From F1-60-MAGs149 sp037133215 (GTDB taxonomy: Bacteria > Actinomycetota > Thermoleophilia > Gaiellales > F1-60-MAGs149), in NCBI GenBank assembly GCA_037133215.1, contig JBAXOM010000062.1:1-12131 (forward strand): DNA of 12,131 bases, written 5' to 3'. A model generated the notes under the pieces. It did no database searches, was not told the DNA's origin, and saw only the letters and a program-made list of their open reading frames with translations. The position numbers were made by a program, and so were the translations under genes. Positions 1 through 6,342 of the stretch are shown here, one piece after another (position 1 is the stretch's first letter; each line of letters opens with the position of its first letter).

Positions 1-1031
1 GGCCGCGCATCCGCCTCGTGCACCGTCAGGTGCGCCTCACCCATGCCGAGATAGCGGTAGCCGACGTCGGTCACTGTCGGATCGATCTCGACTCCGTCGA
101 TCTGCCACGTCGGCCAAAAGTGCGCGTACTGCACCGCCGTCGTGCCGCCAGCGTTGCCGAGCACCGCCAAATCGGCATCGCGGGGCCGGTCGATCGCAAC
201 CGGAAGGCAGGTCAGACGGTCCCAGTAGCCGCCAACTAATCCCGAGGACCCGACCTTGACCGAGTGTTTCGCCCAGCCTTCGTTGAGTCGCAGCACCCTC
301 TCGCCCTGTTGGTCGTCAACGACCTGTACGAATTGATACGCAGACTCGCCCTCCCAGACGACATGGTCACCCGGCGCCGCCTTGACGCCCTGTTCCGGCA
401 CCAGAAGCAGCAGCGCGATCCCGACGGGGACGAGGAACGCGAGCCGTGGCAGTAACGGCAACGCGGCCGCTGCCAAAATCAAAGCCAACACGAGCAGGGT
501 CCGGCGCGTGCCAATCCATGGCACCAAGAGGAGCACCGAGACGAACGTGCCGAGCAACGAGCCGACCGTCGACAGGGCATAGAGGCGACCCGAGACCCGA
601 CCGGCCTCCTCAACGCTCGTGACCGAGAGGCGAATGGCCCAGGGCGCAACCGCGCCGAGCGCCGTGATTGGGACAGCAAAGGCCAGCAGCACGGCGACGA
701 ACGAACTGATCAAGACCCCGGCCGAGACGTCCGCGAAGGCGTCGGTGGCGAGCGTTAACAGTGGGCGCGTGGCGAAGGGTAAGGTGGCAATCGAGGCGGC
801 CGCAACCAGCACCACACCCCCTAACGCGCGCTGCGTCGGCCAGCGGTCGGCGATGCGCCCACCCAGCCAGTAGCCCACGGACAGGTACAACAGAGTGAGT
901 CCAATCACGTTGGCCCAAACCAACGTTGACGTGCCAAAAAATGGCGCCAGCAGACGCGCCGCCGTCAGCTCGACGCCGAGCGACGAGAAGCCCGCCGCAA
1001 AGACCAAAACGTAGAGACGAGCCATGCGCAC
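1..1031 (-). CDS. Membrane-fused spermidine-synthase-like protein (N-terminal part, runs off left edge)
   Basis: An open frame runs without a stop from the start codon to base 1, so the C-terminus lies outside the window. Numbering from the ATG at 1025, residues 1-210 are hydrophobic with about seven to eight membrane segments. They carry the family's N-terminal signature: a 'SLGVELTAARLLAPFFGTS' stretch, then 'GYWLGGRIADRWP' near 51-63, and 'GRLYALSTVGSLLGT' near 146-160. Residues 222-341 begin a cytosolic Rossmann methyltransferase-type domain of spermidine synthases, with 'LNEGWAKHSV' (247-256), 'GGYWDRL' (265-271), the nucleotide loop 'GNAGGTT' (290-296) and the acidic strand end 'VEID' (312-315). 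The catalytic Asp region is beyond the edge, so I cannot say whether the enzyme is active on polyamines; many such fusions have unknown substrates. Start: GTG at 1031 is preferred because TACCGT lies 6 nt upstream; ATG at 1025 is the alternative. The gene is divergent from htrA. Confidence 0.85.
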   Translation of the reverse strand, partial: MRMARLYVLVFAAGFSSLGVELTAARLLAPFFGTSTLVWANVIGLTLLYLSVGYWLGGRIADRWPTQRALGGVVLVAAASIATLPFATRPLLTLATDAFADVSAGVLISSFVAVLLAFAVPITALGAVAPWAIRLSVTSVEEAGRVSGRLYALSTVGSLLGTFVSVLLLVPWIGTRRTLLVLALILAAAALPLLPRLAFLVPVGIALLLLVPEQGVKAAPGDHVVWEGESAYQFVQVVDDQQGERVLRLNEGWAKHSVKVGSSGLVGGYWDRLTCLPVAIDRPRDADLAVLGNAGGTTAVQYAHFWPTWQIDGVEIDPTVTDVGYRYLGMGEAHLTVHEADAR

Positions 1032-1037
1032 GAGCAA

Positions 1038-1043
1038 ACGGTA
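1038..1043 (-). promoter_or_regulatory. Putative -10 hexamer TACCGT, leaderless spacing
   Basis: Read on the minus strand, TACCGT is followed by six bases and then GTG at 1031, in frame with the spermidine-synthase-like gene. The TANNNT form and 6-nt distance match the other starts in this window. No convincing -35 element is visible 16-18 bases upstream. Confidence 0.5.
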
Positions 1044-1123
1044 CCCGCATCGCACCAACCTGTGTCCCTGCGCCTTAACAGAGACACAACACAAACCACC
1101 AACAACGCTTCACATACCGCCGA

Positions 1124-1129
1124 TACAAC
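1124..1129 (+). promoter_or_regulatory. Weak putative -10 (TACAAC) before htrA
   Basis: TACAAC ends 7 nt before the ATG at 1137. It differs from TANNNT at the last base, and no -35 is evident. There is no Shine-Dalgarno-like purine run before the ATG, so leaderless translation is the simplest reading, but support is weaker than for the other five sites. Confidence 0.3.
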
Positions 1130-1136
1130 TTGTCTC

Positions 1137-2369
1137 ATGAACGAGAACTGGACTCCCACCAATTACCCGACCACCCCTCCTCCCGCTGCCGCAAACCAAA
1201 AGCAGCGTGGCTCGCGCCTCGTCGTACCTGTGCTGATTGCCTCGCTCCTCTCGGCCGGTTTGGCCGCTGGCGGCACAGCGCTCGTCGTCAACCAAGACGG
1301 CGGTGGCTCCACCACGATTGTTCGCCAGGTTGCGAATCCCGCCAACAGCAGCGACTCCAGCAGCTCCGTGATGCCCGTCGCCTCGACTGGCGGCATGTCC
1401 ATCGAAGCGATGTACAAGAAGTACGGCAACGGCGTGGTTCGCGTTGAGCACTCCGGCGGCCTCGGCTCCGGTTTCGTGATCGACAGCGAGGGTCACATCC
1501 TGACCAACGCGCACGTCGTCGATGGCGCTCAGGGTGAGATCACCGTCTCGTTTTCGAATAACGAAAAGGTTGTTGCGAAAGTCGTCGGTGTTGACAACGC
1601 CACGGACGTCGCCGTCCTCAAGGTCGACGTGCCGAGCTCGGCGTTGACCGTGATTCCTCTCGGCGACTCGGCCGCGCAGCAGGTCGGCAGTGAGGTCGTC
1701 GCGATTGGTAACCCATTCGGCCAGGACCGTACCGTTACCAGCGGCATTATCTCCGCCGTCGCGCGTTCGATCCAGGCTCCGAACGGCTTCAGCATCAACG
1801 GTGCCATCCAGACCGATGCGGCTATCAACCACGGCAACTCGGGTGGTCCGCTGCTCGATATGTCTGGACAGGTCATCGGCATCAACTCGCAGATCGACAC
1901 GGGTGGCCAGGCCAACGCCGGCAGCGTCGGCATCGGCTTTGCCATCCCGATCAACCTGGTCAAGCAGGTCGCCACGGACATCATGGCGACCGGCAAGGCG
2001 CAACATGCCTGGCTCGGCGTTCAGCTCTCGGATGTCGACCCGACAATGGCCTCGAAGACCAAGATCGGCTCCGACTACGGCGCCATGGTCGCGAAGGTCA
2101 CGACCGGGTCGCCGGCCGCTAAGGCCGGCCTGACTGGCGCGACAGGTGAGACCACGATTGGGGGACAATCGTACGCGGTCGGTGGTGACGTGGTCGTGGA
2201 GGCCAACGGCACCAAGATCGAAGGCGTCAAGGATCTTCAGGCCGCTGTCTCCTCGTTGAAGCCAGGCGACAAACTTGAGCTCGTCGTCAAGACCAGTGCT
2301 GGAGAGACCAAGAACATCACGGTAACCCTCGGCGATCAGCCGCAGGATCCAACCGCGCTCGCCGGCTAA
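1137..2369 (+). CDS. Membrane-anchored HtrA/DegP-type serine protease with C-terminal PDZ domain
   Basis: A 410-residue S1C-family protease that should degrade or process misfolded proteins outside the cytoplasmic membrane. Order: short Pro-rich cytosolic N-terminus (1-25), one membrane helix (about 28-52), Ser/Asn-rich linker (53-88), trypsin-like domain (about 90-285), PDZ domain (about 290-398). The catalytic triad is intact: His126 in 'TNAHVV', Asp157 in 'ATDVAVLKV' and Ser235 in 'GNSGGP'. The oxyanion-side 'GNPFG' (191-195) is also present. The PDZ has an insertion 'TGETTIGGQSYAVGGDVV' of the kind seen in actinobacterial HtrA proteins. Start: the frame is open back to 1062, but the 25 extra residues are polar and unlike the family. 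The ATG at 1137 puts the membrane helix at the usual place. The length is normal for membrane-bound actinobacterial HtrA. I leave the symbol blank because htrA, degP and pepD paralogues cannot be separated here. Confidence 0.95.
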   Translation: MNENWTPTNYPTTPPPAAANQKQRGSRLVVPVLIASLLSAGLAAGGTALVVNQDGGGSTTIVRQVANPANSSDSSSSVMPVASTGGMSIEAMYKKYGNGVVRVEHSGGLGSGFVIDSEGHILTNAHVVDGAQGEITVSFSNNEKVVAKVVGVDNATDVAVLKVDVPSSALTVIPLGDSAAQQVGSEVVAIGNPFGQDRTVTSGIISAVARSIQAPNGFSINGAIQTDAAINHGNSGGPLLDMSGQVIGINSQIDTGGQANAGSVGIGFAIPINLVKQVATDIMATGKAQHAWLGVQLSDVDPTMASKTKIGSDYGAMVAKVTTGSPAAKAGLTGATGETTIGGQSYAVGGDVVVEANGTKIEGVKDLQAAVSSLKPGDKLELVVKTSAGETKNITVTLGDQPQDPTALAG

Positions 2370-2395
2370 GCCACTTCTCCTTAGCTGACGACTGA

Positions 2396-2434
2396 TTGGC
2401 GGGGTCGAGCCTCCTCCGGGCTCGGCTCCGCCAA
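2396..2434. terminator. Strong hairpin between convergent genes, probable bidirectional terminator
   Basis: Bases 2396-2402 (TTGGCGG) pair perfectly with 2428-2434 (CCGCCAA), and 2406-2411 (CGAGCC) pair with 2419-2424 (GGCTCG). The three bases between these arms on each side (GGT and GCT) can also pair through two G-U pairs and one G-C. The result is a nearly continuous 16-bp stem with a 7-nt loop. It begins 27 nt after the protease stop, in the gap between converging genes. No T-run follows on either strand, so it is not a classical U-tailed terminator; U-poor hairpins are common in high-GC actinobacteria. A structured RNA 3' end is the other reading. Confidence 0.6.
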
Positions 2435-2523
2435 CGCTCGTTGACGGCATAGGCGGACTTTGGCGAGCCCACGCGTTACCGCGCCGACGACTCCTCGGTC
2501 ACACCAGGCCGAAGGCGAGGTAC

Positions 2524-2757
2524 TTAGCGCTTATCAGCGATTTGGGCGAGCAGCGCGACAATCGTGCCGACGACCACCCAGAGCACTGCACCCACAACGG
2601 CCGCTCCAACACCAATAGCGATCGTGAGGGCGGTTCCGCCAATCAGGCCCGCGGTCAGCGCGATTGCTGCGTGGAGCACTGCCATGGCGTAAGCGGCGAC
2701 GGTGGCGCGGGGAGCCTGTCCGGCTGCGCGTGAAAATCGTTCGGGAATCGTATCCAT
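2524..2757 (-). CDS. Small two-helix membrane protein, unknown function
   Basis: A 77-residue protein starting 'MDTIPERFSRAAGQAPRATV'. A short amphipathic, Arg-containing N-terminus is followed by two hydrophobic helices (about 20-43 and 46-69) and a basic tail ending 'ADKR'. I recognise no family or catalytic motif. Two in-frame ATGs lie upstream (2766 and 2784). I prefer 2757 because TAGGAT is exactly 7 nt before it, and the same bases contain a GGTAGG that could serve as a Shine-Dalgarno sequence for that ATG. The gene converges on the htrA-type gene and is divergent from the lipid kinase. Clear helices and an upstream signal argue that it is real rather than a chance frame. Confidence 0.6.
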   Translation of the reverse strand: MDTIPERFSRAAGQAPRATVAAYAMAVLHAAIALTAGLIGGTALTIAIGVGAAVVGAVLWVVVGTIVALLAQIADKR

Positions 2758-2764
2758 CTCGCGC

Positions 2765-2770
2765 ATCCTA
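2765..2770 (-). promoter_or_regulatory. Putative -10 hexamer TAGGAT, leaderless spacing
   Basis: On the minus strand TAGGAT is followed by seven bases and the ATG at 2757. If this is the -10, the longer start at 2784 would be upstream of the transcript. GGTAGG, which overlaps it, could instead act as a ribosome binding site, so the two readings compete. Confidence 0.4.
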
Positions 2771-2793
2771 CCCGGCGTCGCCATCTGCAGGGG

Positions 2794-2799
2794 TAGAGT
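2794..2799 (+). promoter_or_regulatory. Candidate -10 (TAGAGT) for the lipid kinase cluster
   Basis: TAGAGT fits TANNNT and would give a start of transcription near 2806, leaving a leader of roughly 38 nt before the ATG at 2844. No good -35 is visible. This is a weak single-motif call. Confidence 0.25.
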
Positions 2800-2843
2800 C
2801 TCGGTGAAGAAGCGATTCTGCCCCTGTTTTCTGAAAGCTATCG

Positions 2844-3755
2844 ATGCGTGCCCTCCTGATCGTCAACCCCGTTGCGAGCCGCGTCAATTCGGCTGTTGAG
2901 AGAACTGCTCAGCGTGAGCTCGAAGAGTCGGCCACGGTCGAAGTCGTCCGCACGACACGTCCTCTTGAGGCCGCCGCTTTGGCGCGCAAAGGCGTTGATG
3001 AGGGCTTTGATGCGGTAATCGTGCTCGGCGGCGATGGTACTGCGAACGAGGTGCTCAACGGGATTGGTGCTGAGGTGCCGATTGGACTCCTCCCCGGCGG
3101 GGGTACGAGCGTGATGGCCCGCAACCTCGGGCTACCACCCTCGATCCCGGCGGCGGCTCGTCGCCTCGCCGTCGCCATGCGCGAAGGCACCGAGCGCCAC
3201 GTGCGGGTCGGGCGTATCAACGGCCGCCGCTTCGCATTCAATGCCGGCGTTGGTCTCGATGCCGAGGTTGTGCGTCGCGTCGACGGCCGCGAGCGAACCG
3301 CAAAACGGCGTCGCTCTCCCGACGTCGTCTTTGCCCGAGAGCTTCTCAAACTCGTCGCTCGAGGTTCCTTTAGTCATCCGCACATCACGCTGCATGCGGG
3401 CGGGCAGACCGACCGTGTCGCGTTCGTCATCGCAGTCAACCTCGCGCCCTGGTCCTACATCGGCGCGTTTCCCCTCGACCTCGCCCCGAACGCTACCGCC
3501 GATGGGGGTCTCGACATCGTCGCCCCACGCCGGATGTATCGCCGCGACGTTGCGGGTTTCGCCCAGCGCCTGCTCGTCGACCATCGTCATGCCCGTGGTA
3601 CGGGCGATCCCCGCGTCGGCTATTGGCACGACGTTTCCACGGTCGAACTTCGTTGCGACTTCCCCTTTCCTGCTCAAGCCGACGGCGATGACCTTGGCGA
3701 CGTGATGGACGTCTTGATTGATGTGGACCGTGAAGGCGCGCGCTACCTGATCTGA
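2844..3755 (+). CDS. Diacylglycerol-kinase-family lipid kinase (DgkB/YegS type)
   Basis: A 303-residue soluble, membrane-associating kinase that would transfer phosphate from ATP to a lipid hydroxyl, such as diacylglycerol or a related lipid. The N-terminus 'MRALLIVNPVASR' is the typical first strand. The hallmark 'GGDGTANEVLNG' nucleotide motif is at 62-73, and 'LPGGGTSVMARNLG' follows at about 83-96, in the place of the usual P-x-G-T-x-N-D-F-A-R segment. A C-terminal beta-sandwich is indicated by 'FAFNAGVGLDAEVV' and 'TADGGLDIV'. Length is normal. An in-frame TGA lies 12 nt upstream of the ATG, so no longer start exists. GAAAG at 2833-2837, 6 nt before the ATG, is a weak ribosome binding site. 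It leads a plus-strand cluster with the DUF4126 gene 16 nt downstream. The lipid substrate cannot be read from sequence. Confidence 0.92.
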   Translation: MRALLIVNPVASRVNSAVERTAQRELEESATVEVVRTTRPLEAAALARKGVDEGFDAVIVLGGDGTANEVLNGIGAEVPIGLLPGGGTSVMARNLGLPPSIPAAARRLAVAMREGTERHVRVGRINGRRFAFNAGVGLDAEVVRRVDGRERTAKRRRSPDVVFARELLKLVARGSFSHPHITLHAGGQTDRVAFVIAVNLAPWSYIGAFPLDLAPNATADGGLDIVAPRRMYRRDVAGFAQRLLVDHRHARGTGDPRVGYWHDVSTVELRCDFPFPAQADGDDLGDVMDVLIDVDREGARYLI

Positions 3756-3759
3756 CCCG

Positions 3760-3765
3760 TACGAT
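3760..3765 (+). promoter_or_regulatory. Putative -10 hexamer TACGAT, leaderless spacing
   Basis: TACGAT sits in the 16-nt gap after the lipid kinase stop and is followed by six bases and the ATG at 3772. It suggests a separate leaderless transcript for the DUF4126 and GT87-like genes in addition to any read-through from the kinase. There is no Shine-Dalgarno sequence in the gap. Confidence 0.5.
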
Positions 3766-3771
3766 TCGCCT

Positions 3772-4308
3772 ATGGACAACCTCGTCGCTATCAGTCAAAG
3801 CTTCGGTCTCGCCGTCGCCTGCGGCCTCGCTGCCGTACTTCCCCTTGGTGTACTCGCCGTGGCCGCGCTGCTCGGCTGGCTCCCAGGGAGCGTTGCAATT
3901 GCCGCCGAGAGCCCCGCGCTGATCGTTGGCTGGGTCCTCGGCGTCGTGGAGGCAGCGGGTCGCGCGTTCCTCCCGATCCCCGTGCGCATTGGGCTCAGTG
4001 GTCTTGGTGGCGCCGTCGCCTGCGAGTTGACCCTCGGCCACCTAATCCCTTTTGTCGGCCTTCTGCTCGGCTCCGCAATTGGGGCCGGCACAGCCTGGAC
4101 AACGACCCGCCTGGTCGACCGCGCAGTCGCCAGCGGTGGCCCTCGCTGGGGTGTCACCGCACTGGTCGGTGGTGCCAGCATCGTCGTGGCAGCACTGGCG
4201 ATCATTCCCGCGGTTGGCCTAATCCTCGTTGGCATCGTGATCTGGGTTGGCATGCGATCGCGCAAGGATGATCAGGGACGCTACGCCGGACTCCGCGTTC
4301 TGCGATGA
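3772..4308 (+). CDS. DUF4126-family integral membrane protein
   Basis: A 178-residue hydrophobic protein whose layout and composition match the DUF4126 family as I know it. It opens with a helix around 6-37 containing 'LAVACGLAAVLPLGVLAVA'. A short loop leads to 'ESPALIVGWVLGVVEAAGR' (46-64), then a Gly-rich pair of segments (about 72-110, 'GGAVACELTL' and 'LGSAIGAGTAW'), a polar loop 'TRLVDRAVASGG', and a final helical hairpin (about 127-161) before a basic tail. The function of the family is not established. Its stop overlaps the start of the next gene by the sequence ATGA, indicating translational coupling with the GT87-like protein. I infer a shared role in the membrane, nothing more precise. 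Confidence 0.7.
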   Translation: MDNLVAISQSFGLAVACGLAAVLPLGVLAVAALLGWLPGSVAIAAESPALIVGWVLGVVEAAGRAFLPIPVRIGLSGLGGAVACELTLGHLIPFVGLLLGSAIGAGTAWTTTRLVDRAVASGGPRWGVTALVGGASIVVAALAIIPAVGLILVGIVIWVGMRSRKDDQGRYAGLRVLR

Positions 4309-6341
4309 GCCTGCGCCGCCTCGTTATCGCAGCGCTGTTCGTGCTGTTCCTGGCGGTTACTCCCCTTACGGCAAGCGCCGCGACACCGAAACTCTCGTCG
4401 TTTCAGGCTGAACAACTCGCGCGCGAGGCCACCGGTATCACGGCCCTGATGCTCAAATACCCGATGTCCCAATGGTCCTGTGTCTTCGCGGGCGAGAACG
4501 CCTTTTGGAATTGCTCGCTCAACGCTGCCTCAGACGGACAGTCAATCGCGATCGTCAAGATTTACGATCCTGGCAAACGTGTCTGGAGCGTCACCATCCC
4601 CCGCAATGGAGCGCCAGCCGCACGCCTGACGGAGAAGACGGCTACCGCCCTTGCCGCCAAGAATCCACAGGCCGCTGATTGGATTGCCCGCTACCGCGAC
4701 CACCACCTGCCCGTACGCTCGTTCGGCACCCTCGATCTGGGTACGTGGCGCGTTAAGTGGTTCAGCGGCGCCGCCGAGATCGCCGAGGTCGGCGTGGTCG
4801 ACACCACGGAGGCGATCTCCTACGTCCGCACGGGACCACAGGTGGCCTGGTCGATGGCACGTGGTGGCCAGGGCTTCGGACAGAAGATCAATGAGCCCTG
4901 GGCAATTGGCACGCTGATCATCATCTTCGCCCTGGTGATGCTCGATTGGCGGCGTCTGCGCTCGCTGCGCACGCTCGACATCTTCGCGATCGTCTCCTTG
5001 GCTGCTTCGCTTTGGTGTTTCAACCGGGGCCTGATCTTCTGGGCGGTACCCCTCCAATATCCCCCGCTCGTCTATCTCCTGGCGCGCATGATCATGATCG
5101 GTACAGGCCGTAGCGCTCGCCCTGCATTCACCACACGCCTGCCGTTTTGGGTGATGGTGGTCTTGGTGCTTGTCTTGGCCGGAGGCCGGGTTGGCTTCAA
5201 TGCCTACTCCTCGAACGTCGTTGACGTGGGCTACGCCGGCGTTGTTGGTGCCGATCGCATCCTTGACGGCCGCAGCCCTTACGGCAACTTCCCGACCAAG
5301 ACGCCGACGCCGTGCGGTACGCGCTACTCGGATGGCAACTACAGCGGGTACATCCAGCCGAATGGGCACTGCGAGACCGCCATCGAACGCGGCGACACGT
5401 ACGGACCGGCGATGTATATCGCGTACGTCCCTGGCGTCGCTGCCCTCGGCTGGTCTGGGCGTTGGGACGACCTTCCGAGCGCGCACTTTACGACTGGCTT
5501 CTTCGACTTGCTCGCCGGTATTGGTCTCGCGCTCTTCGGCTGGCAATTCGGCGGTCGCCGCCTCGCTGCGGCGATGGCGCTGTTTTGGTTTGCCGTGCCC
5601 TGGACGGCGTACACATTTATGAGCGATTCCAACGATACGATCGTGGCTGCGTATCTCGCCTGGAGCGCAGCCTTGATTGCGCGCCCGGTTGGACGCGGCG
5701 CCTTCGTCATGCTCGCGGCGTTGGCCAAGTTTGCCCCACTGATTCTGCTGCCCTTGTGGCTCAGACTCGATCGTCAGCCCCCACCGCCGCGCGGCGAATG
5801 GGTCTACGGCGAACCCGCGCTGCAACAGTCGCGAGCCGTGCGCCTCTGGGCGTTTGTACGTCCGGGCCCCGGCTCGGGTCGTACCCTGCTTGGCATGGCG
5901 CTCGTGACGGTCGTGCTTGCCGCGATGCTGATTGCGCTCGACGGGTCTGGCGCATTACGCACCTTCTGGGATCGAACGTTTGGGTGGCAACTCGATCGAC
6001 CCTCGCCGTTCTCGATCTGGGATTGGGGCGAGTACCCCGGGTTCCCGAACCTCGCCGTCCTCCAGAAGATTCTCAAGGCTGCACTCGTATTTGGTGCCCT
6101 CGCACTCTTCTTCGTACCGCGCCGCCTCGACGCCACGCGCGCGCTGGCCTTTGCCGGCGCCCTGATGATCGGCTTCCAATTGGTCTTGACCCACTGGATG
6201 TACCTCTATCTACCGTGGGTGATGGTCTTCGTTGCAATTGCGCTCCTCGCACCGCGTGTTGCCATGCCGCGGCCGCGACGCACGAATGAACTCGACAGTG
6301 CCCTTCCTCGTCGCGAACGCCAGCTGGTAGCCGGCGACTAG
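4305..6341 (+). CDS. GT87-like (DUF2029-type) polytopic membrane glycosyltransferase with N-terminal extracytoplasmic domain
   Basis: A 678-residue protein. Residues 1-25 form a signal peptide with an AXA-type cleavage site ('TASA' then A26). Residues 26-187 form a soluble domain outside the membrane, with Cys59 and Cys70 possibly paired. A linker with 'SMARGGQGFG' (183-192) leads to roughly 12-13 membrane helices from 200 onward. GT-C features are visible: Asp307 in the first large outer loop ('NVVDVGYAG'), then 'ADRILDGRSPYG' (316-327), 'DTYGPAMYIAYVPG' (364-377), 'SDSNDTIVAAYLAW' (440-453) and 'AKFAPLILLPLW' (474-485). Such enzymes use polyprenyl-phosphate sugars to glycosylate lipids or glycans on the outer face. 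Asp307 as catalytic base is by analogy with GT-C enzymes. Cys337 and Cys356 bracket an outer-loop insertion. The ATG overlaps the upstream stop. The acceptor and sugar are unknown. Confidence 0.72.
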   Translation: MSLRRLVIAALFVLFLAVTPLTASAATPKLSSFQAEQLAREATGITALMLKYPMSQWSCVFAGENAFWNCSLNAASDGQSIAIVKIYDPGKRVWSVTIPRNGAPAARLTEKTATALAAKNPQAADWIARYRDHHLPVRSFGTLDLGTWRVKWFSGAAEIAEVGVVDTTEAISYVRTGPQVAWSMARGGQGFGQKINEPWAIGTLIIIFALVMLDWRRLRSLRTLDIFAIVSLAASLWCFNRGLIFWAVPLQYPPLVYLLARMIMIGTGRSARPAFTTRLPFWVMVVLVLVLAGGRVGFNAYSSNVVDVGYAGVVGADRILDGRSPYGNFPTKTPTPCGTRYSDGNYSGYIQPNGHCETAIERGDTYGPAMYIAYVPGVAALGWSGRWDDLPSAHFTTGFFDLLAGIGLALFGWQFGGRRLAAAMALFWFAVPWTAYTFMSDSNDTIVAAYLAWSAALIARPVGRGAFVMLAALAKFAPLILLPLWLRLDRQPPPPRGEWVYGEPALQQSRAVRLWAFVRPGPGSGRTLLGMALVTVVLAAMLIALDGSGALRTFWDRTFGWQLDRPSPFSIWDWGEYPGFPNLAVLQKILKAALVFGALALFFVPRRLDATRALAFAGALMIGFQLVLTHWMYLYLPWVMVFVAIALLAPRVAMPRPRRTNELDSALPRRERQLVAGD

Positions 6342-6342
6342 C

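Noticed and set aside
1062..1136. Longer N-terminus for the HtrA-type protease (start at 1062)
   Set aside because: The 25 added residues are polar, Thr/Asn-rich and unlike the family. The ATG at 1137 gives the usual short cytosolic tail before the membrane helix.
1110..2450. A 446-codon open frame on the minus strand opposite the HtrA-type protease
   Set aside because: It is rich in Arg, Asp and Gly with no domain, membrane segment or start signal, as expected for the shadow of a high-GC gene. The plus-strand protease has an intact catalytic triad.
2401..2520. Possible tRNA or small RNA in the gap after the protease gene
   Set aside because: The CGAGCC/GGCTCG stem looked T-arm-like, but there is no GTTCGA loop, anticodon arm or acceptor stem. 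The hairpin at 2396-2434 explains the structure.
4542..5825. A 427-codon minus-strand open frame inside the GT87-like gene
   Set aside because: Its composition is Arg/Asp/His/Gln-rich and featureless, while the sense strand codes for ordered membrane helices.
5312..6289. A 325-codon plus-strand frame in the GT87-like gene
   Set aside because: It is an Arg-rich out-of-frame shadow of the membrane protein and has no start signal.
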